Made by a program: the position numbers and the translations under genes. Shown one piece after another: positions 7,459 through 16,942 of a DNA stretch of 64,000 nucleotides (the first letter of the stretch is position 1; each line of letters opens with the position of its first letter). Source of the DNA: Herpetosiphon geysericola (lineage in GTDB: Bacteria > Chloroflexota > Chloroflexia > Chloroflexales > Herpetosiphonaceae). The stretch spans positions 1 through 64,000 of the forward strand of contig NZ_LGKP01000025.1 in NCBI RefSeq assembly GCF_001306135.1. The letters run 5' to 3'. The notes under the pieces were generated by a model that made no database searches, was not told the DNA's origin, and worked only from the letters and a program-made list of their open reading frames with translations.

Positions 7459-8430
7459 ATGTTATATCTCTTTTTTGGCCCCGACGATTATACCCGCCAA
7501 GCGACGATTAACGCGCTGAAGGCGGCCTTCCCACCTGATGCCGCTGCATTCAATGTGGTGGTTCTCCATGGCAAATCTGCCAAACTCAACGATGTGCGTA
7601 CTGCCTGCGAAGCCTATCCCGTGTTCCATGATCGCCGCTTGGTGATTGTGCATGATCTGCTGAAGAACGCTAAATCTGCTGACGTGCGTGATGGCCTTAA
7701 AGCCTTGGTCCAACGTTTGCCTAATACAACCGACTTGGTGCTGAACGAAAGCGATGCGCCTGATAGTCGTTTGAGCGTGGTCAAGGATATTCAGAACTTG
7801 GCCAAAAGCAAACAAGCAGAGCTACGTGAATTTAAATTACGTGAAGGCAATGCGCTGATTGGCTGGATGCAGCAAGAAGCTCAAGCCAATGGCGTGCAAC
7901 TGCGCCCAGATGCAGCCCAACATTTGGTTGATTATGTGGGCAGCGACGGCTGGATGCTGCACAACGAAATTGCTAAACTCGCTGCCTATGTTGGCGAACC
8001 AGGCACTATTGGCGTGCACGAAGTTGATTTGCTGGTGGCCGACGAAACCGAAACCAATTTATTTAACTTTATCGATGCGCTGTGTGCGCGCCGTGGTGCG
8101 GCGGCGGTGCAAGGCCTGAATGGCTTATTGGCCGATGATGCTGCGCCGCTGTATATTTTGACCATGATCGCCCGTCAGGCGCGCTTGATGTTGGCCGCCC
8201 AGAGTGCAGGCAAGGTTGCGCCCGATGAGTTGGCCAAGCTCTTGGGCCAAAAGCCGTTTGTTGCGCGCAAAGCAGCAGAACAAGCGCGCAACTTTAGCCC
8301 AACCGAGCTGCGGTTGCTCCACGAACGCGTGGTGCAGATTGACCACAGCATTAAAACAGGTAAAATCGACGCAGAAGGCGCACTAGCAAGCCTCGTTGGC
8401 GATTTTGGCTTTGCGCCAAGCAGAAAATAA
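7459..8430 (+). CDS. holA: DNA polymerase III delta subunit
   Basis: HolA is the clamp-loader subunit that opens the beta sliding clamp. The 323-residue protein begins LYLFFGPDDYTR, the usual HolA N-terminus, and has the domain I AAA+-like fold (ALKAAFPPDAAAF...LVIVHDLLKNAK...LVLNESD). The collar domain motif LFNFIDALCAR...LLADDAAPLYILTMIARQARLML is also present. I start at ATG 7459. The GTG at 7447 has no room for a ribosome site. The only Shine-Dalgarno-like bases, GAAGGG, lie in the 3' strand of the preceding RNA's closing stem, so that RNA's folding could limit holA translation. Confidence 0.93.
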   Translation: MLYLFFGPDDYTRQATINALKAAFPPDAAAFNVVVLHGKSAKLNDVRTACEAYPVFHDRRLVIVHDLLKNAKSADVRDGLKALVQRLPNTTDLVLNESDAPDSRLSVVKDIQNLAKSKQAELREFKLREGNALIGWMQQEAQANGVQLRPDAAQHLVDYVGSDGWMLHNEIAKLAAYVGEPGTIGVHEVDLLVADETETNLFNFIDALCARRGAAAVQGLNGLLADDAAPLYILTMIARQARLMLAAQSAGKVAPDELAKLLGQKPFVARKAAEQARNFSPTELRLLHERVVQIDHSIKTGKIDAEGALASLVGDFGFAPSRK

Positions 8431-8547
8431 CGATTAAGGCCTTAGATTGCGGTTAACCCTATTGCGTAGAGCGATGCGACTCGTTAGAATAGCTATGAGT
8501 CCATCAATCTGCCCATGCAACACGCAACCACACGCGAAGGATGTCCC

Positions 8548-10962
8548 ATGGAAGAAATCCTCATCATCGACGATAGCCGTCAGATAGCCGATTTTTTGGC
8601 TGAGACGGTGCTGCCATACTATGGCTATCGTTCGCGCGTCGTACCCACAGGCTGGGAAGGTCTGGCTTTTTTGAAACAACGCCAGCCCGACCTGATTTTG
8701 CTTGATCTCCAACTTCCTGATACGTCGGGGCTTGATGTGCTTCGCCAAATGGGCGAACTTGGCTACGATATTCCGGTGATTTTGATGACCGCCCATGGTA
8801 CCGAGCAAACCGCTGTCGAGGCCTTTCGACTTGGTGCCAAAAATTATTTGATCAAGCCGTTTGAGGCTTCAGAAGCAGGCGCAGCAATTGAGCGCGCCTT
8901 GCGCGAACGCCGTTTGCAGCGCGAAAAAGAGGTGCTAACCCGCACTTTACAACAACGCTTGCAGGAGTTAACGATTCTCTCAAGCGTCGGCAAATCGGTC
9001 ACTTCGCTGCTCGATCTTGAAGAATTGCTCGAACGAATCGTCGATGCTGGGGTCTATCTGACGCACGCCGAAGAGGGCTATTTGCTACTGCGCGATGGCG
9101 ACGAGTTGTATCTGCGGGCGGCCAAAAATCTTGGCGAGGAGCGCGTGCAGCGCTTTCGGGTCAAGATGGATGATAATGTGGCGGGCCAGGTTATTCGCAC
9201 CGTCAAGCCAATTCGCCTCGATCGCTCGCAGCACCAAGATTTAAAGATGCGCACTGGCCTTTTAGTGCAGGCCATGCTGCAAGTGCCACTCATTGTTGGC
9301 CGCCACGCAATTGGCGTGTTGGCGGTTGATAATCGGGTGCAGCAACGCACATTTAGCGAAAATGACCAATATTTGCTTTCAGCAATTGCCGATTATGCAG
9401 CGATTGCGATTGAAAATTCACGCCTGTTTAAATCTACCCGCGATTCTGAGCAACGCTACCGCGAATTGTTCGATAACGCCAACGATATGATCTTTACGCT
9501 TGATCCACAGCTACGAATTGCCTCGATCAATCGGCAAGGGGTGAAATTATTGGGCATGGCCTTGCCCGAATTGATGCGACGCACGCTGATTTCGCTCTGC
9601 GTGCCCGACGATCAAGCAGCGATTGAACATCAATTGCAACGTCAATTGGCCAAAGCTGCTGGTGATGGTGGGGCGTTTCCATTAACCTTGCGCCGCGCCA
9701 ATGGCGAAGATTTGCATATTGAAGTTAGCGCCCAACTGATGCAGCGTGGCGATCAGGTGATTGGCTTACACTGTATTGCGCGGGATGTAACCGACCGCCG
9801 CCGCTTGGAATTGCAACTATTACAGGCCGAAAAGCTCTCAGCGATTGGCCAATTGGTGGCTGGGGTTGCCCACGAGTTGAACAATCCGATGACTAGCATC
9901 AAAGGTTTTGCTGAACTACTGCTGCGCCGCAAAGATTTGGATGATGATGCGCGGACTGACCTCAATTACATCAATAACCAAGCTGAGCGCGCAGCGCGAA
10001 TTGTGACCAACCTATTGACCTTTGCACGTGAGCACCAGCCGCAGCGAGTTGCCGTTGATGTGAATAAGGTTATCGACGACACGCTGAGCTTGCATAGCTA
10101 TCACTTGCGGGTTGATAACATCAAAGTGCAACGTCAGTTCGAGCCAAATCTCCCGAATACGGTGGCCGACCCATACCAATTGCAACAGGTTTTTCTCAAC
10201 CTGATTGGCAATGCCCACCAAGCGATGGCCGAAAAAGGTAGCGGCGGCTTCCTAACCGTCAAAACCGAGCGGGTTGACGATGAAATTCGGATCAACATTG
10301 GCGATACAGGGCCTGGCATTCCTCAGCACTTGGTTGGCCGGATCTTCGATCCATTTTTTACCACCAAGCCAGTTGGCAAGGGTACAGGGCTTGGGTTATC
10401 GATCTGCTACAACATTTTGCATGATCATGGTGGCAATATTTGGGTCGATAGCGTAGCCAACGAAGGCACAACCTTCCATTTGGCCTTGCCAGTGGTCGAG
10501 GGCGAGAATCCTGAATTGCTGAACGATGATGATCGTGAAACCACCGTCAAGCCCGACCAAGCCTACAAGATTTTGGTCGTTGACGATGAAGAAGGCGTAG
10601 CGCAGGTCATTCAACGCTTGGTGCGCGATTTGGGCCATCAGCCGATGGTTGTGGCTAGCGGCGAGGCCGCCTTGCAAGCAGTCGATCAAGCTCAGTTCGA
10701 TTTGATTCTGAGCGATGTCAAAATGCCTGGCATGAACGGCTTCCAGCTGTATCGAGCCTTGCAGCAAAAATCGCCAGATTTGGCCAAGCATTTTATCTTC
10801 ATCACAGGCGATACGATGAGTCCGGCGACGCTGACCGCAATGCGTCAAATTGGCACGCCGATGATTGCCAAGCCTTTCTCGGCCAAGAAGCTCGAACGCA
10901 CGATTAATGAGTTTATGGCCCGTGAAGCAGCGGTTGAACGCGAGGCTGAAATTCAGCAATAG
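8548..10962 (+). CDS. Hybrid histidine kinase REC-GAF-PAS-HisKA-HATPase-REC
   Basis: This 804-residue cytosolic protein has no membrane segment. The order is receiver (1-115; LILLDLQLPDTSG, K in LIKPF), coiled coil, GAF (~145-290), PAS (~305-420), HisKA (His in GVAHELNNPMTS, ~440), HATPase (NLIGNAHQAM, DTGPGI, GKGTGLGLS, ~540-650) and a second receiver (~670-790; LILSDVKMPGMNG). An input receiver means another kinase probably acts upstream. The AHELNNP box marks the NtrB-like HisKA subtype. ATG 8548 has GAAGGA about 8 nt upstream. An upstream in-frame ATG at 8515 is less likely. Partner proteins are not adjacent. Confidence 0.92.
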   Translation: MEEILIIDDSRQIADFLAETVLPYYGYRSRVVPTGWEGLAFLKQRQPDLILLDLQLPDTSGLDVLRQMGELGYDIPVILMTAHGTEQTAVEAFRLGAKNYLIKPFEASEAGAAIERALRERRLQREKEVLTRTLQQRLQELTILSSVGKSVTSLLDLEELLERIVDAGVYLTHAEEGYLLLRDGDELYLRAAKNLGEERVQRFRVKMDDNVAGQVIRTVKPIRLDRSQHQDLKMRTGLLVQAMLQVPLIVGRHAIGVLAVDNRVQQRTFSENDQYLLSAIADYAAIAIENSRLFKSTRDSEQRYRELFDNANDMIFTLDPQLRIASINRQGVKLLGMALPELMRRTLISLCVPDDQAAIEHQLQRQLAKAAGDGGAFPLTLRRANGEDLHIEVSAQLMQRGDQVIGLHCIARDVTDRRRLELQLLQAEKLSAIGQLVAGVAHELNNPMTSIKGFAELLLRRKDLDDDARTDLNYINNQAERAARIVTNLLTFAREHQPQRVAVDVNKVIDDTLSLHSYHLRVDNIKVQRQFEPNLPNTVADPYQLQQVFLNLIGNAHQAMAEKGSGGFLTVKTERVDDEIRINIGDTGPGIPQHLVGRIFDPFFTTKPVGKGTGLGLSICYNILHDHGGNIWVDSVANEGTTFHLALPVVEGENPELLNDDDRETTVKPDQAYKILVVDDEEGVAQVIQRLVRDLGHQPMVVASGEAALQAVDQAQFDLILSDVKMPGMNGFQLYRALQQKSPDLAKHFIFITGDTMSPATLTAMRQIGTPMIAKPFSAKKLERTINEFMAREAAVEREAEIQQ

Positions 10963-11473
10963 CGAAATTGGAGGGATTGAGGATTGGTTGTTGGGGATTG
11001 GGCTGTCATGGCCTGATCCTCTTTTTTGATCCACGAAGCACACGAAGGGGCTGAAACCGCGAAGAGAGCGAAGAGCACGAAGAATTTTTTAAAGCCACAG
11101 ATTATTGAGATTATGTTTTTTCAGCCGATAGCCGATAGCCCATAGCTATGATTCCTCTGCGCCTCTGCGTTAAATGCTGATCCACGAAGCACACGAAGGG
11201 GCTGAAACCGCGAAGAGCGCGAAGAACACGAAGGTTGAGGCGATAGGCTATGGGCTATCGGCTCATTTGCTGATCGCTGGCCCTGACCTCGCTTCTACCT
11301 TTTGATTTCTGATTTCTGACTTTCATTCTTCATAATTCCCCTATGTTCTATGTTCGATGCTCTTTGTTCTACGGTCTGTCATCCGATTGTCATTTAAAAG
11401 CCTGCTTTTGCTGTCAGGCTCGTGCTACTGTGTGTAGCAACGGCTACGATTTAACCTAGTTCTGGGGGTTGCG
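10963..11473. repeat. Repeat-filled spacer with a 56-bp direct repeat
   Basis: No gene is visible. Two copies of a 56-bp unit (11027-11082 and 11178-11233, starting TGATCCACGAAGCACACG) differ at two positions. Between them lie a CCTCTGCGCCTCTGCGTTAAA block and one half of an inverted repeat (GCCGATAGCCCATAGC at 11130-11145) whose partner (GGCTATGGGCTATCGGC) is at 11246-11262. The same word families recur at 24263-24650, 44960-45290, 58562-58700 and 60496-60617. Confidence 0.85.
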
Positions 11474-14400
11474 ATGAAACAAGTAGCATTTTGGTTGGTT
11501 GCGCAAGTGCGAAGCATTCGTCAGCCATTGCGGTGGTTGGCTTGGCCTGTGGCCATTATTGCGGCCTTGTTTGTGGTGGCGGCTTCGGCTCAAACTGGCG
11601 AACGCCGTTCGAGTTCATTCGAGCCAGTTGAAGTTGTGCTTGATACAAGTGCCTTAGGTCGCGGTAATGGTCAGCGCACGCGGGTCACGCCCGAGGGTAT
11701 TCAGCCAGAGCCTGCTGGCGGTATGTTGATTACGGTGCCGCAAGAGGTCAATCAATTTAGCGATTTGCTGGCTTCATGGCGCGCCGATGAGCCGCTTTCT
11801 TCGACCTTGCAGATTTCCATGCGGGTTTCGAGCGATGGCAGCAATTGGTCGCGCTGGGCGCTGATTGAAGAATCGCATGATTTTTTGGATGAACGCGATG
11901 CAGCCGATATGCATTGGGGTTCGCCGATGTTTGTTGGCTTGGCAACATGGTGGCAAGCTAAAATTGAATTTGGGCCTGCGCCCGATGGCAGTTTGCCAAT
12001 CCTGCGTGAACTGCGGGTGAGCACGGTTGATGTTGGCGCACTAACCCCAACTGAGCCACAGGCCAATGCCGAACGCTCAACCGATGTCGCTAAGCCGCCT
12101 GTGGTAAGCCGCACTGGTTGGGGCAGCCCCGACGGTCAAGGCAGCCGCGTGGCTCCAGCCTACTATCCAGTAACCCATTTGGTTGTGCACCATACCGCCG
12201 ATGCCAATAGCTTGGGCGGCAGCGAAGGCTGGTGGGGCGATCGGATTCGCGCAATTTGGTCGTTTCATACCTTTACCCGTGGTTGGGGCGATATTGGCTA
12301 CAACTACCTGATTGCGCCAGATGGCACGATTTTCGAAGGCCGCGCTGGCGGCGATAATGCAGTCGCCTTTCACGATACTGGCAATTATGGTTCGATGGGC
12401 GTTTCAATGGTTGGCACCTATGCCAGCGTGCCGCCAACCAGCAACGCCCAAAATAGCTTGGTTGAGTTATTGGCTTGGAAAGCTGAACAACGCGGCATTG
12501 ATCCGCTTGGTCGAGCCTATTATTATGGGTGCGATATTTCCCGCTATTGTGGAAATCCTGGCTCGATTACCCCGAATATTGGAGGCCATCGCGATGTGGC
12601 CAATAATCCAGTGGGCTATACGTCCTGTCCTGGCGATAATTTGTTTGGTTTATTGCCAACCATTCGTTCGCGGGTGCAATCGCGCTTGAGCAGTACGCCC
12701 GATAACGGCGATATGACGATCGATGATTTGGAATCGAGCTTTACGCGCTCGGCTGCTCAATGGTACGAAGCTGCTTGTGGCGATGGTGGGCATATTTTCT
12801 ACACCTATTCGACGAACGACCCGCTGGAAAGCAGCAATAGAGGGCGCTGGCGCAATCAGAATATTGTTGCTGGCAATTATCGAATTTTTGCCCATGTGCC
12901 GCAAAATTGTGGTGCGCTGAATGCGACCCAAAGCGCGCGCTACACGGTTTGGCAAAATGGGGTCCAAATTGGCGAACGGGTGTTGAGCCAAGATACCACC
13001 ACCGAGTGGATTGAAATTACGACGAGTCCATTGGCACTTTCTGGAGTGCCTGTCGAAGTCCACTTAACCGATTTGACCAACGAGCCGTTGAGCGCTGAGC
13101 GCAAGGTCATTTTCGATACTGTGCGCTGGGTCAAGCAAGATACCCAAGTCGATGTTGCGCTTGAATCAGTCAATTATGATCGCACAACCTTGGCTGGCGG
13201 CGAGTTACTCAAAGTCACCTTTCGGGTGCGCAACACTGGCAATGTGACGCTGGAAACCCAAGCGCCCGACGCTGGCAGCCCTAGCGATAGCACAACTGGC
13301 TACACCTACGATGAGGGCGAATGTTTCCTTGGCAATGGCAACAACGGCTACCCAAGCTATCCCAAAGAATCTGGTCGTTTTCGGCTGGTGCTGGGCGGCG
13401 ATGGCCTGACCTTGGCCTGTGCCGGCGATACTGGCGGCTATCCATGGCGCTGGAGCATTGGCGGCGATCTTGCGCCAGGCGAGGCTCGCGATTTGGTTGG
13501 CTATGTCCGTTTTCGCAATCACACCACTAGCCCGCGCCAAGTAACCTTGCGTGCTGGGTTGGTGCAAGAATATGTGCGTTACTTTAGCCAAAACCAAGCC
13601 AGCCAAACCATCACGATCAATCCTGAAAATGACGCACCACAATCGTTGATTTATAACGATTGGCAACCGCAGGCCTTGGTCTATGAGTTGGGCGCGATTC
13701 CCGATGATTTTCTGGCCCGCACCGCCAACCCACTTTCGATTCCTGAAGGCGCTTTGTTGGGCAGTTTTGGTTGGAGCGGCACGCGTTTAGATTTAGGCGA
13801 TGGTGGCTTGTTTGGCCAAAATGATCGCTTTATCGTGCGCCAAACTAGGAGTTTTGTTGCTCCGGTTACTGGCAACTATCGCTTTCGCCTAACCTCGGAT
13901 GATGGCGCTTGGCTCTGGATTGATGAGGAATTGGTCGCCGAGGCTCATGGCTTACACCCTGAGCGCGAGGTGATTGGCGAGCGTTGGCTGAGCGCTGGCG
14001 AGCATCAGCTAGGCTTCAAATATTTTGAGCGTACCTCGCAAGCAGTGCTGAGTTACGATTGGCAAACGCCTGGGAGTAACGATTTCAGCCCAATTCCGGT
14101 TAATATCGGAGCTGGAGCCACTCGCTATGGCAACTATTTTGCCCCAAATGCCCAAATGACCATCGTTGCTGATGATCATGGTGGTTCGGGCGTTGCTAGC
14201 ATTCGTTGGCGCTGGAATGGCAGCGCTTGGGAAGAAGATGCAGGCAGTATGCTGACCTTTACGCCTGGCGGTGGCAACTTCACCTTGGAATATGCCGCCC
14301 GTGATGCTGCTGGCAATTTGGAAGCCACCCGCAGCCTGAGTTGGCAAGTTGATGCTAGCCCGCCTAGCTCAACCGTAAGTAGTGCCACCGTTGAGCCAAC

Positions 14401-14692
14401 GGGCGTAATTCGGCTAAATTTAAATAGCAATGACGTTGGCAGCGGTGTGCGCCAAATTGAAATAAGCGTGCGCGAGCAAGCTGATGGCGAATGGACTATT
14501 TGGACTGTTGTGCCAGCCAATAGCTCGCCAGTTTTTATTGGCCAGCCCGATCATCGCTACGATTTTCGCAGCCGCGCCATCGATAACGTTAACAATCGCG
14601 AAGCTGAGCATAATGGGGTTGATGCTAGCGCCACTGTGCCAAGTGACGCTAGTTTCTACTACGTTCATACGCCGCTGGTGATGAAAAACTAA
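11474..14692 (+). CDS. Secreted PGRP-type N-acetylmuramoyl-L-alanine amidase with golvesin-like and PA14 domains
   Basis: The protein has 1072 residues. A long basic/hydrophobic signal segment lies at residues 20-40. Residues ~208-400 are an Amidase_2/PGRP domain. Zn ligands are likely the His of VVHHTAD, the His of GGHRDV and the Cys of TSCPGD. A GYNYLI block is also present. Residues ~410-550 resemble the golvesin C-terminal-like domain. A CARDB-like region follows (~555-720), then a PA14 domain (~728-865; YRFRLTSDDGAWLWIDEELV) and an Ig-like tail (GGSGVASIRWRW...AARDAAGN). It should cut peptidoglycan cross-bridge peptides from glycan outside the cell, fitting predation or wall turnover. 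GGGGG precedes the ATG. Confidence 0.88.
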   Translation: MKQVAFWLVAQVRSIRQPLRWLAWPVAIIAALFVVAASAQTGERRSSSFEPVEVVLDTSALGRGNGQRTRVTPEGIQPEPAGGMLITVPQEVNQFSDLLASWRADEPLSSTLQISMRVSSDGSNWSRWALIEESHDFLDERDAADMHWGSPMFVGLATWWQAKIEFGPAPDGSLPILRELRVSTVDVGALTPTEPQANAERSTDVAKPPVVSRTGWGSPDGQGSRVAPAYYPVTHLVVHHTADANSLGGSEGWWGDRIRAIWSFHTFTRGWGDIGYNYLIAPDGTIFEGRAGGDNAVAFHDTGNYGSMGVSMVGTYASVPPTSNAQNSLVELLAWKAEQRGIDPLGRAYYYGCDISRYCGNPGSITPNIGGHRDVANNPVGYTSCPGDNLFGLLPTIRSRVQSRLSSTPDNGDMTIDDLESSFTRSAAQWYEAACGDGGHIFYTYSTNDPLESSNRGRWRNQNIVAGNYRIFAHVPQNCGALNATQSARYTVWQNGVQIGERVLSQDTTTEWIEITTSPLALSGVPVEVHLTDLTNEPLSAERKVIFDTVRWVKQDTQVDVALESVNYDRTTLAGGELLKVTFRVRNTGNVTLETQAPDAGSPSDSTTGYTYDEGECFLGNGNNGYPSYPKESGRFRLVLGGDGLTLACAGDTGGYPWRWSIGGDLAPGEARDLVGYVRFRNHTTSPRQVTLRAGLVQEYVRYFSQNQASQTITINPENDAPQSLIYNDWQPQALVYELGAIPDDFLARTANPLSIPEGALLGSFGWSGTRLDLGDGGLFGQNDRFIVRQTRSFVAPVTGNYRFRLTSDDGAWLWIDEELVAEAHGLHPEREVIGERWLSAGEHQLGFKYFERTSQAVLSYDWQTPGSNDFSPIPVNIGAGATRYGNYFAPNAQMTIVADDHGGSGVASIRWRWNGSAWEEDAGSMLTFTPGGGNFTLEYAARDAAGNLEATRSLSWQVDASPPSSTVSSATVEPTGVIRLNLNSNDVGSGVRQIEISVREQADGEWTIWTVVPANSSPVFIGQPDHRYDFRSRAIDNVNNREAEHNGVDASATVPSDASFYYVHTPLVMKN

Positions 14693-14702
14693 GCAACGAT
14701 GC

Positions 14703-14735
14703 AAGACCCGCTGCTCATATCAAGCAGCGGGTCTT
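14703..14735. terminator. Bidirectional terminator
   Basis: A 13-bp perfect stem, AAGACCCGCTGCT (14703-14715) with AGCAGCGGGTCTT (14723-14735), lies between convergent genes. It touches the stop codon of the minus-strand gene. The plus-side tail CAAAAA is weak. It likely ends both transcripts. Confidence 0.75.
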
Positions 14736-16282
14736 CAAAAATCGTAGATCATGTGAATTTCCTCTAGCTGTTGCTGTTCATAGTTGGTCAATTTTATATC
14801 GGTTGCGTTGATTGTATAAAGTGTGCTATGGCCTTGGAATCGACTTTGGCTGGCAGCGATTGCATACACCGTTGAGCCATCCCAATTGGTGGTAAAGCTA
14901 TTAATTGGCTTCAAGAGCGAGTTTTGCCATAGTTGCTTGCCGCTCTGGCGATCGAAGGCATAGAAGGTTGTGCTATATACATCGCTATCACGAATGATGA
15001 TTGTTTGTTGATTGCCACTTATCTGAACATCGGTCATTGTGACAAGGCTTGGTTTAGCCGAACTACCGAGACCAAGCATCCCAAATTGCATTGAGCGGTA
15101 CAGATTTTGGTTGAGTTGTTGCTCCACTTCCAGCTTGGTTGAATTGAGGGTTGTGCGCTGCTCAAGGTCATAGGTCAGCACCTGTTGATCAGCAGTTAAA
15201 AGCGTGAGCAGATTGGGGTTGGTTGGGGAGATTGCGTAATCGAGATACTCGCTAAACGGTAATTCTTGATCGTAACGATACAAGCTGCGATTGCTCTCAA
15301 GATAACGACATGGGCATTCAGGAGTTGCTGGTTTTATCGCGCCGCTGCTGGCGTCAATAACGAGGTATTGTTTACTCATTGGGGCTATATCTGGGCTTTG
15401 GCCCGCCGCTGGTTGCGGATTTTCGATTTGGCGTAAATCGACTGTACCAGTTATTGGACTGATGATTATTGCACCACTGGCGCCTGCGACCGAATTTGGT
15501 AAGATCGGATCGGGATTGCTTTCGATGGGGACAGCATAGGCTAATGGTTCCTGCTCTGAGCTAAGTTGCTGTTTTGGAATGATATTGAAACTTTGATCGC
15601 TACTGCTTGGTTGATCTGGTTGGCTTGGAGCATAGGCGGTGAGATATAGTTCAGCGTGATCGGGACTAGCATACAAGCCAAGAATTGTGCTTGAATCTGG
15701 TGCATATGGCAGCGATTGTTGCCAAATTGGTTGTTCGTCGCTGCTTTTACGGCTAAGCAGATAGTGTGATTGCTGCCTGCTCAGCTCAACGCGATCGCCA
15801 TTCTCGGCGATAATTAATGCCTCGACATTATTTGCTTGCCACATTTGCTGATCAGCATGCATGGCGCGCACAAAATGATTTTGCTCGTGATCTACGCCTT
15901 TAATCAACAGTAATTGCTGCTCTGGCGTATCTGGTGCGTGATCGGCCATAGCTAAAGCAAGCACATCGTGATTGAGCGGTGGAGAAACGTTGGTACGTTT
16001 GGCCAAATACATGCCGCCCAATAACACGACGACAATCAACAAGGCGTTGAGCGTATGTTTGTAGGTGCTTAATGTAGTTAGACGCTTGATGTTATGGCTT
16101 GGCGTAGCCAAACGCTCGCTCTGGCCAAAGATCGAGCGGAGATTACGTTGCATGGTTTTGGTTTTTTCAAGTAATTCGCGCAGTTGTGGCTCTTGATCAA
16201 GGCGTTGTTCAAAGGCTTGGCGATCGCTTGTGCCAAACCGCTGATCAAGATAATCAAGCACTGCCGCTAGATCATGGTTCAT
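14735..16282 (-). CDS. Membrane anti-sigma factor with beta-propeller-like outer domain
   Basis: The protein has 515 residues. A ~70-residue cytosolic N-terminus (DYLDQRFGTSDRQAFEQRL) resembles the binding end of ECF anti-sigma factors but lacks a zinc-finger HxxxCxxC. One membrane helix lies at ~75-95 (LIVVVLLGGMYLA). The ~400-residue outer part has repeated strands typical of PQQ/WD-type propellers (YAFDRQSGKQLWQNSLL). The ATG overlaps the sigma gene stop as ATGA, and GGAGG lies just upstream, so the two are translationally coupled. I infer it holds the sigma factor until the outer domain senses a signal. The sensed signal is unknown. Confidence 0.75.
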   Translation of the reverse strand: MNHDLAAVLDYLDQRFGTSDRQAFEQRLDQEPQLRELLEKTKTMQRNLRSIFGQSERLATPSHNIKRLTTLSTYKHTLNALLIVVVLLGGMYLAKRTNVSPPLNHDVLALAMADHAPDTPEQQLLLIKGVDHEQNHFVRAMHADQQMWQANNVEALIIAENGDRVELSRQQSHYLLSRKSSDEQPIWQQSLPYAPDSSTILGLYASPDHAELYLTAYAPSQPDQPSSSDQSFNIIPKQQLSSEQEPLAYAVPIESNPDPILPNSVAGASGAIIISPITGTVDLRQIENPQPAAGQSPDIAPMSKQYLVIDASSGAIKPATPECPCRYLESNRSLYRYDQELPFSEYLDYAISPTNPNLLTLLTADQQVLTYDLEQRTTLNSTKLEVEQQLNQNLYRSMQFGMLGLGSSAKPSLVTMTDVQISGNQQTIIIRDSDVYSTTFYAFDRQSGKQLWQNSLLKPINSFTTNWDGSTVYAIAASQSRFQGHSTLYTINATDIKLTNYEQQQLEEIHMIYDF

Positions 16283-16806
16283 ACATCCTCCAAGTGGTTG
16301 CGTAGTTGGGTATGGGCAGTGTGTAAACGCGACCGCACTGTGCCAATTGGGCATTCTAAAATGGCTGCAATTTGTTCGTAACTTAGGTCGTGAAAGTAGC
16401 GCAACACAATGACGCTGCGCAATTTCAAGGATAAGTTGCTAATGGCGTTCCAGATAACTTGCTCCTCCTCGCTGCGTAACAAATTATCAAGGGTCGTCGC
16501 TTGCGGTTGTTCTGTCTCAGGTCGCAATTGTTCGCCCAGCCAGCGGCTTAGCCGTTTGCGGGTGCTTAAACAACAATTTACCGTGATATGGTGCAGCCAG
16601 GTTGACCATGCTCCTCGTTCAGGGTCAAAGCGCACCAAAGCCCGATTAACCCGCATCCAGACCTCTTGGGCGACATCTTCAGCATGACCCCAATCTGCCA
16701 AAATTAAATAGGCAGTTCGGAGCACCATTGCGTGATAACGACTATGCAATGATTCGAGTGTTTCGCTGTGCAATTGCTGAAATTCTGTCATAACAGATGA
16801 ATTCAT
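16279..16806 (-). CDS. ECF RNA polymerase sigma factor
   Basis: The 175-residue protein has sigma region 2 (residues ~22-90, with AYLILADWGHAEDVAQEVWMRV and LHHITVNCC) and region 4 (~115-170, with LSYEQIAAILECPIGTVRSRLHTAHTQLR). This is the two-domain plan of extracytoplasmic-function sigma factors. It is followed by an overlapping membrane anti-sigma gene. Upstream on the minus strand GAACC and GTATA are 17 nt apart, which resembles ECF promoters and could mean self-control. An ATG at 16791 is an alternative start. No clear ribosome site favours either. Confidence 0.92.
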   Translation of the reverse strand: MNSSVMTEFQQLHSETLESLHSRYHAMVLRTAYLILADWGHAEDVAQEVWMRVNRALVRFDPERGAWSTWLHHITVNCCLSTRKRLSRWLGEQLRPETEQPQATTLDNLLRSEEEQVIWNAISNLSLKLRSVIVLRYFHDLSYEQIAAILECPIGTVRSRLHTAHTQLRNHLEDV

Positions 16807-16891
16807 CGGAGCTTTCCCTCATGCATGCTTGCTCAACTATACTGAGGGCTGGGCCAAAAGGTTCAGTTTCAAGCACGAATTAAAAATAAAC

Positions 16892-16917
16892 CGCGCTGAT
16901 CAGCTACAATCAGCGCG
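16892..16917 (-). terminator. carA terminator
   Basis: On the minus strand a 9-bp stem (CGCGCTGAT / ATCAGCGCG) is followed by GGTTTATTTTTAA. It begins about 26 nt after the carA stop codon and fits a Rho-independent terminator. Confidence 0.8.
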
Positions 16918-16942
16918 AGGTTGGCGTTAAGCTGATAGTTTT

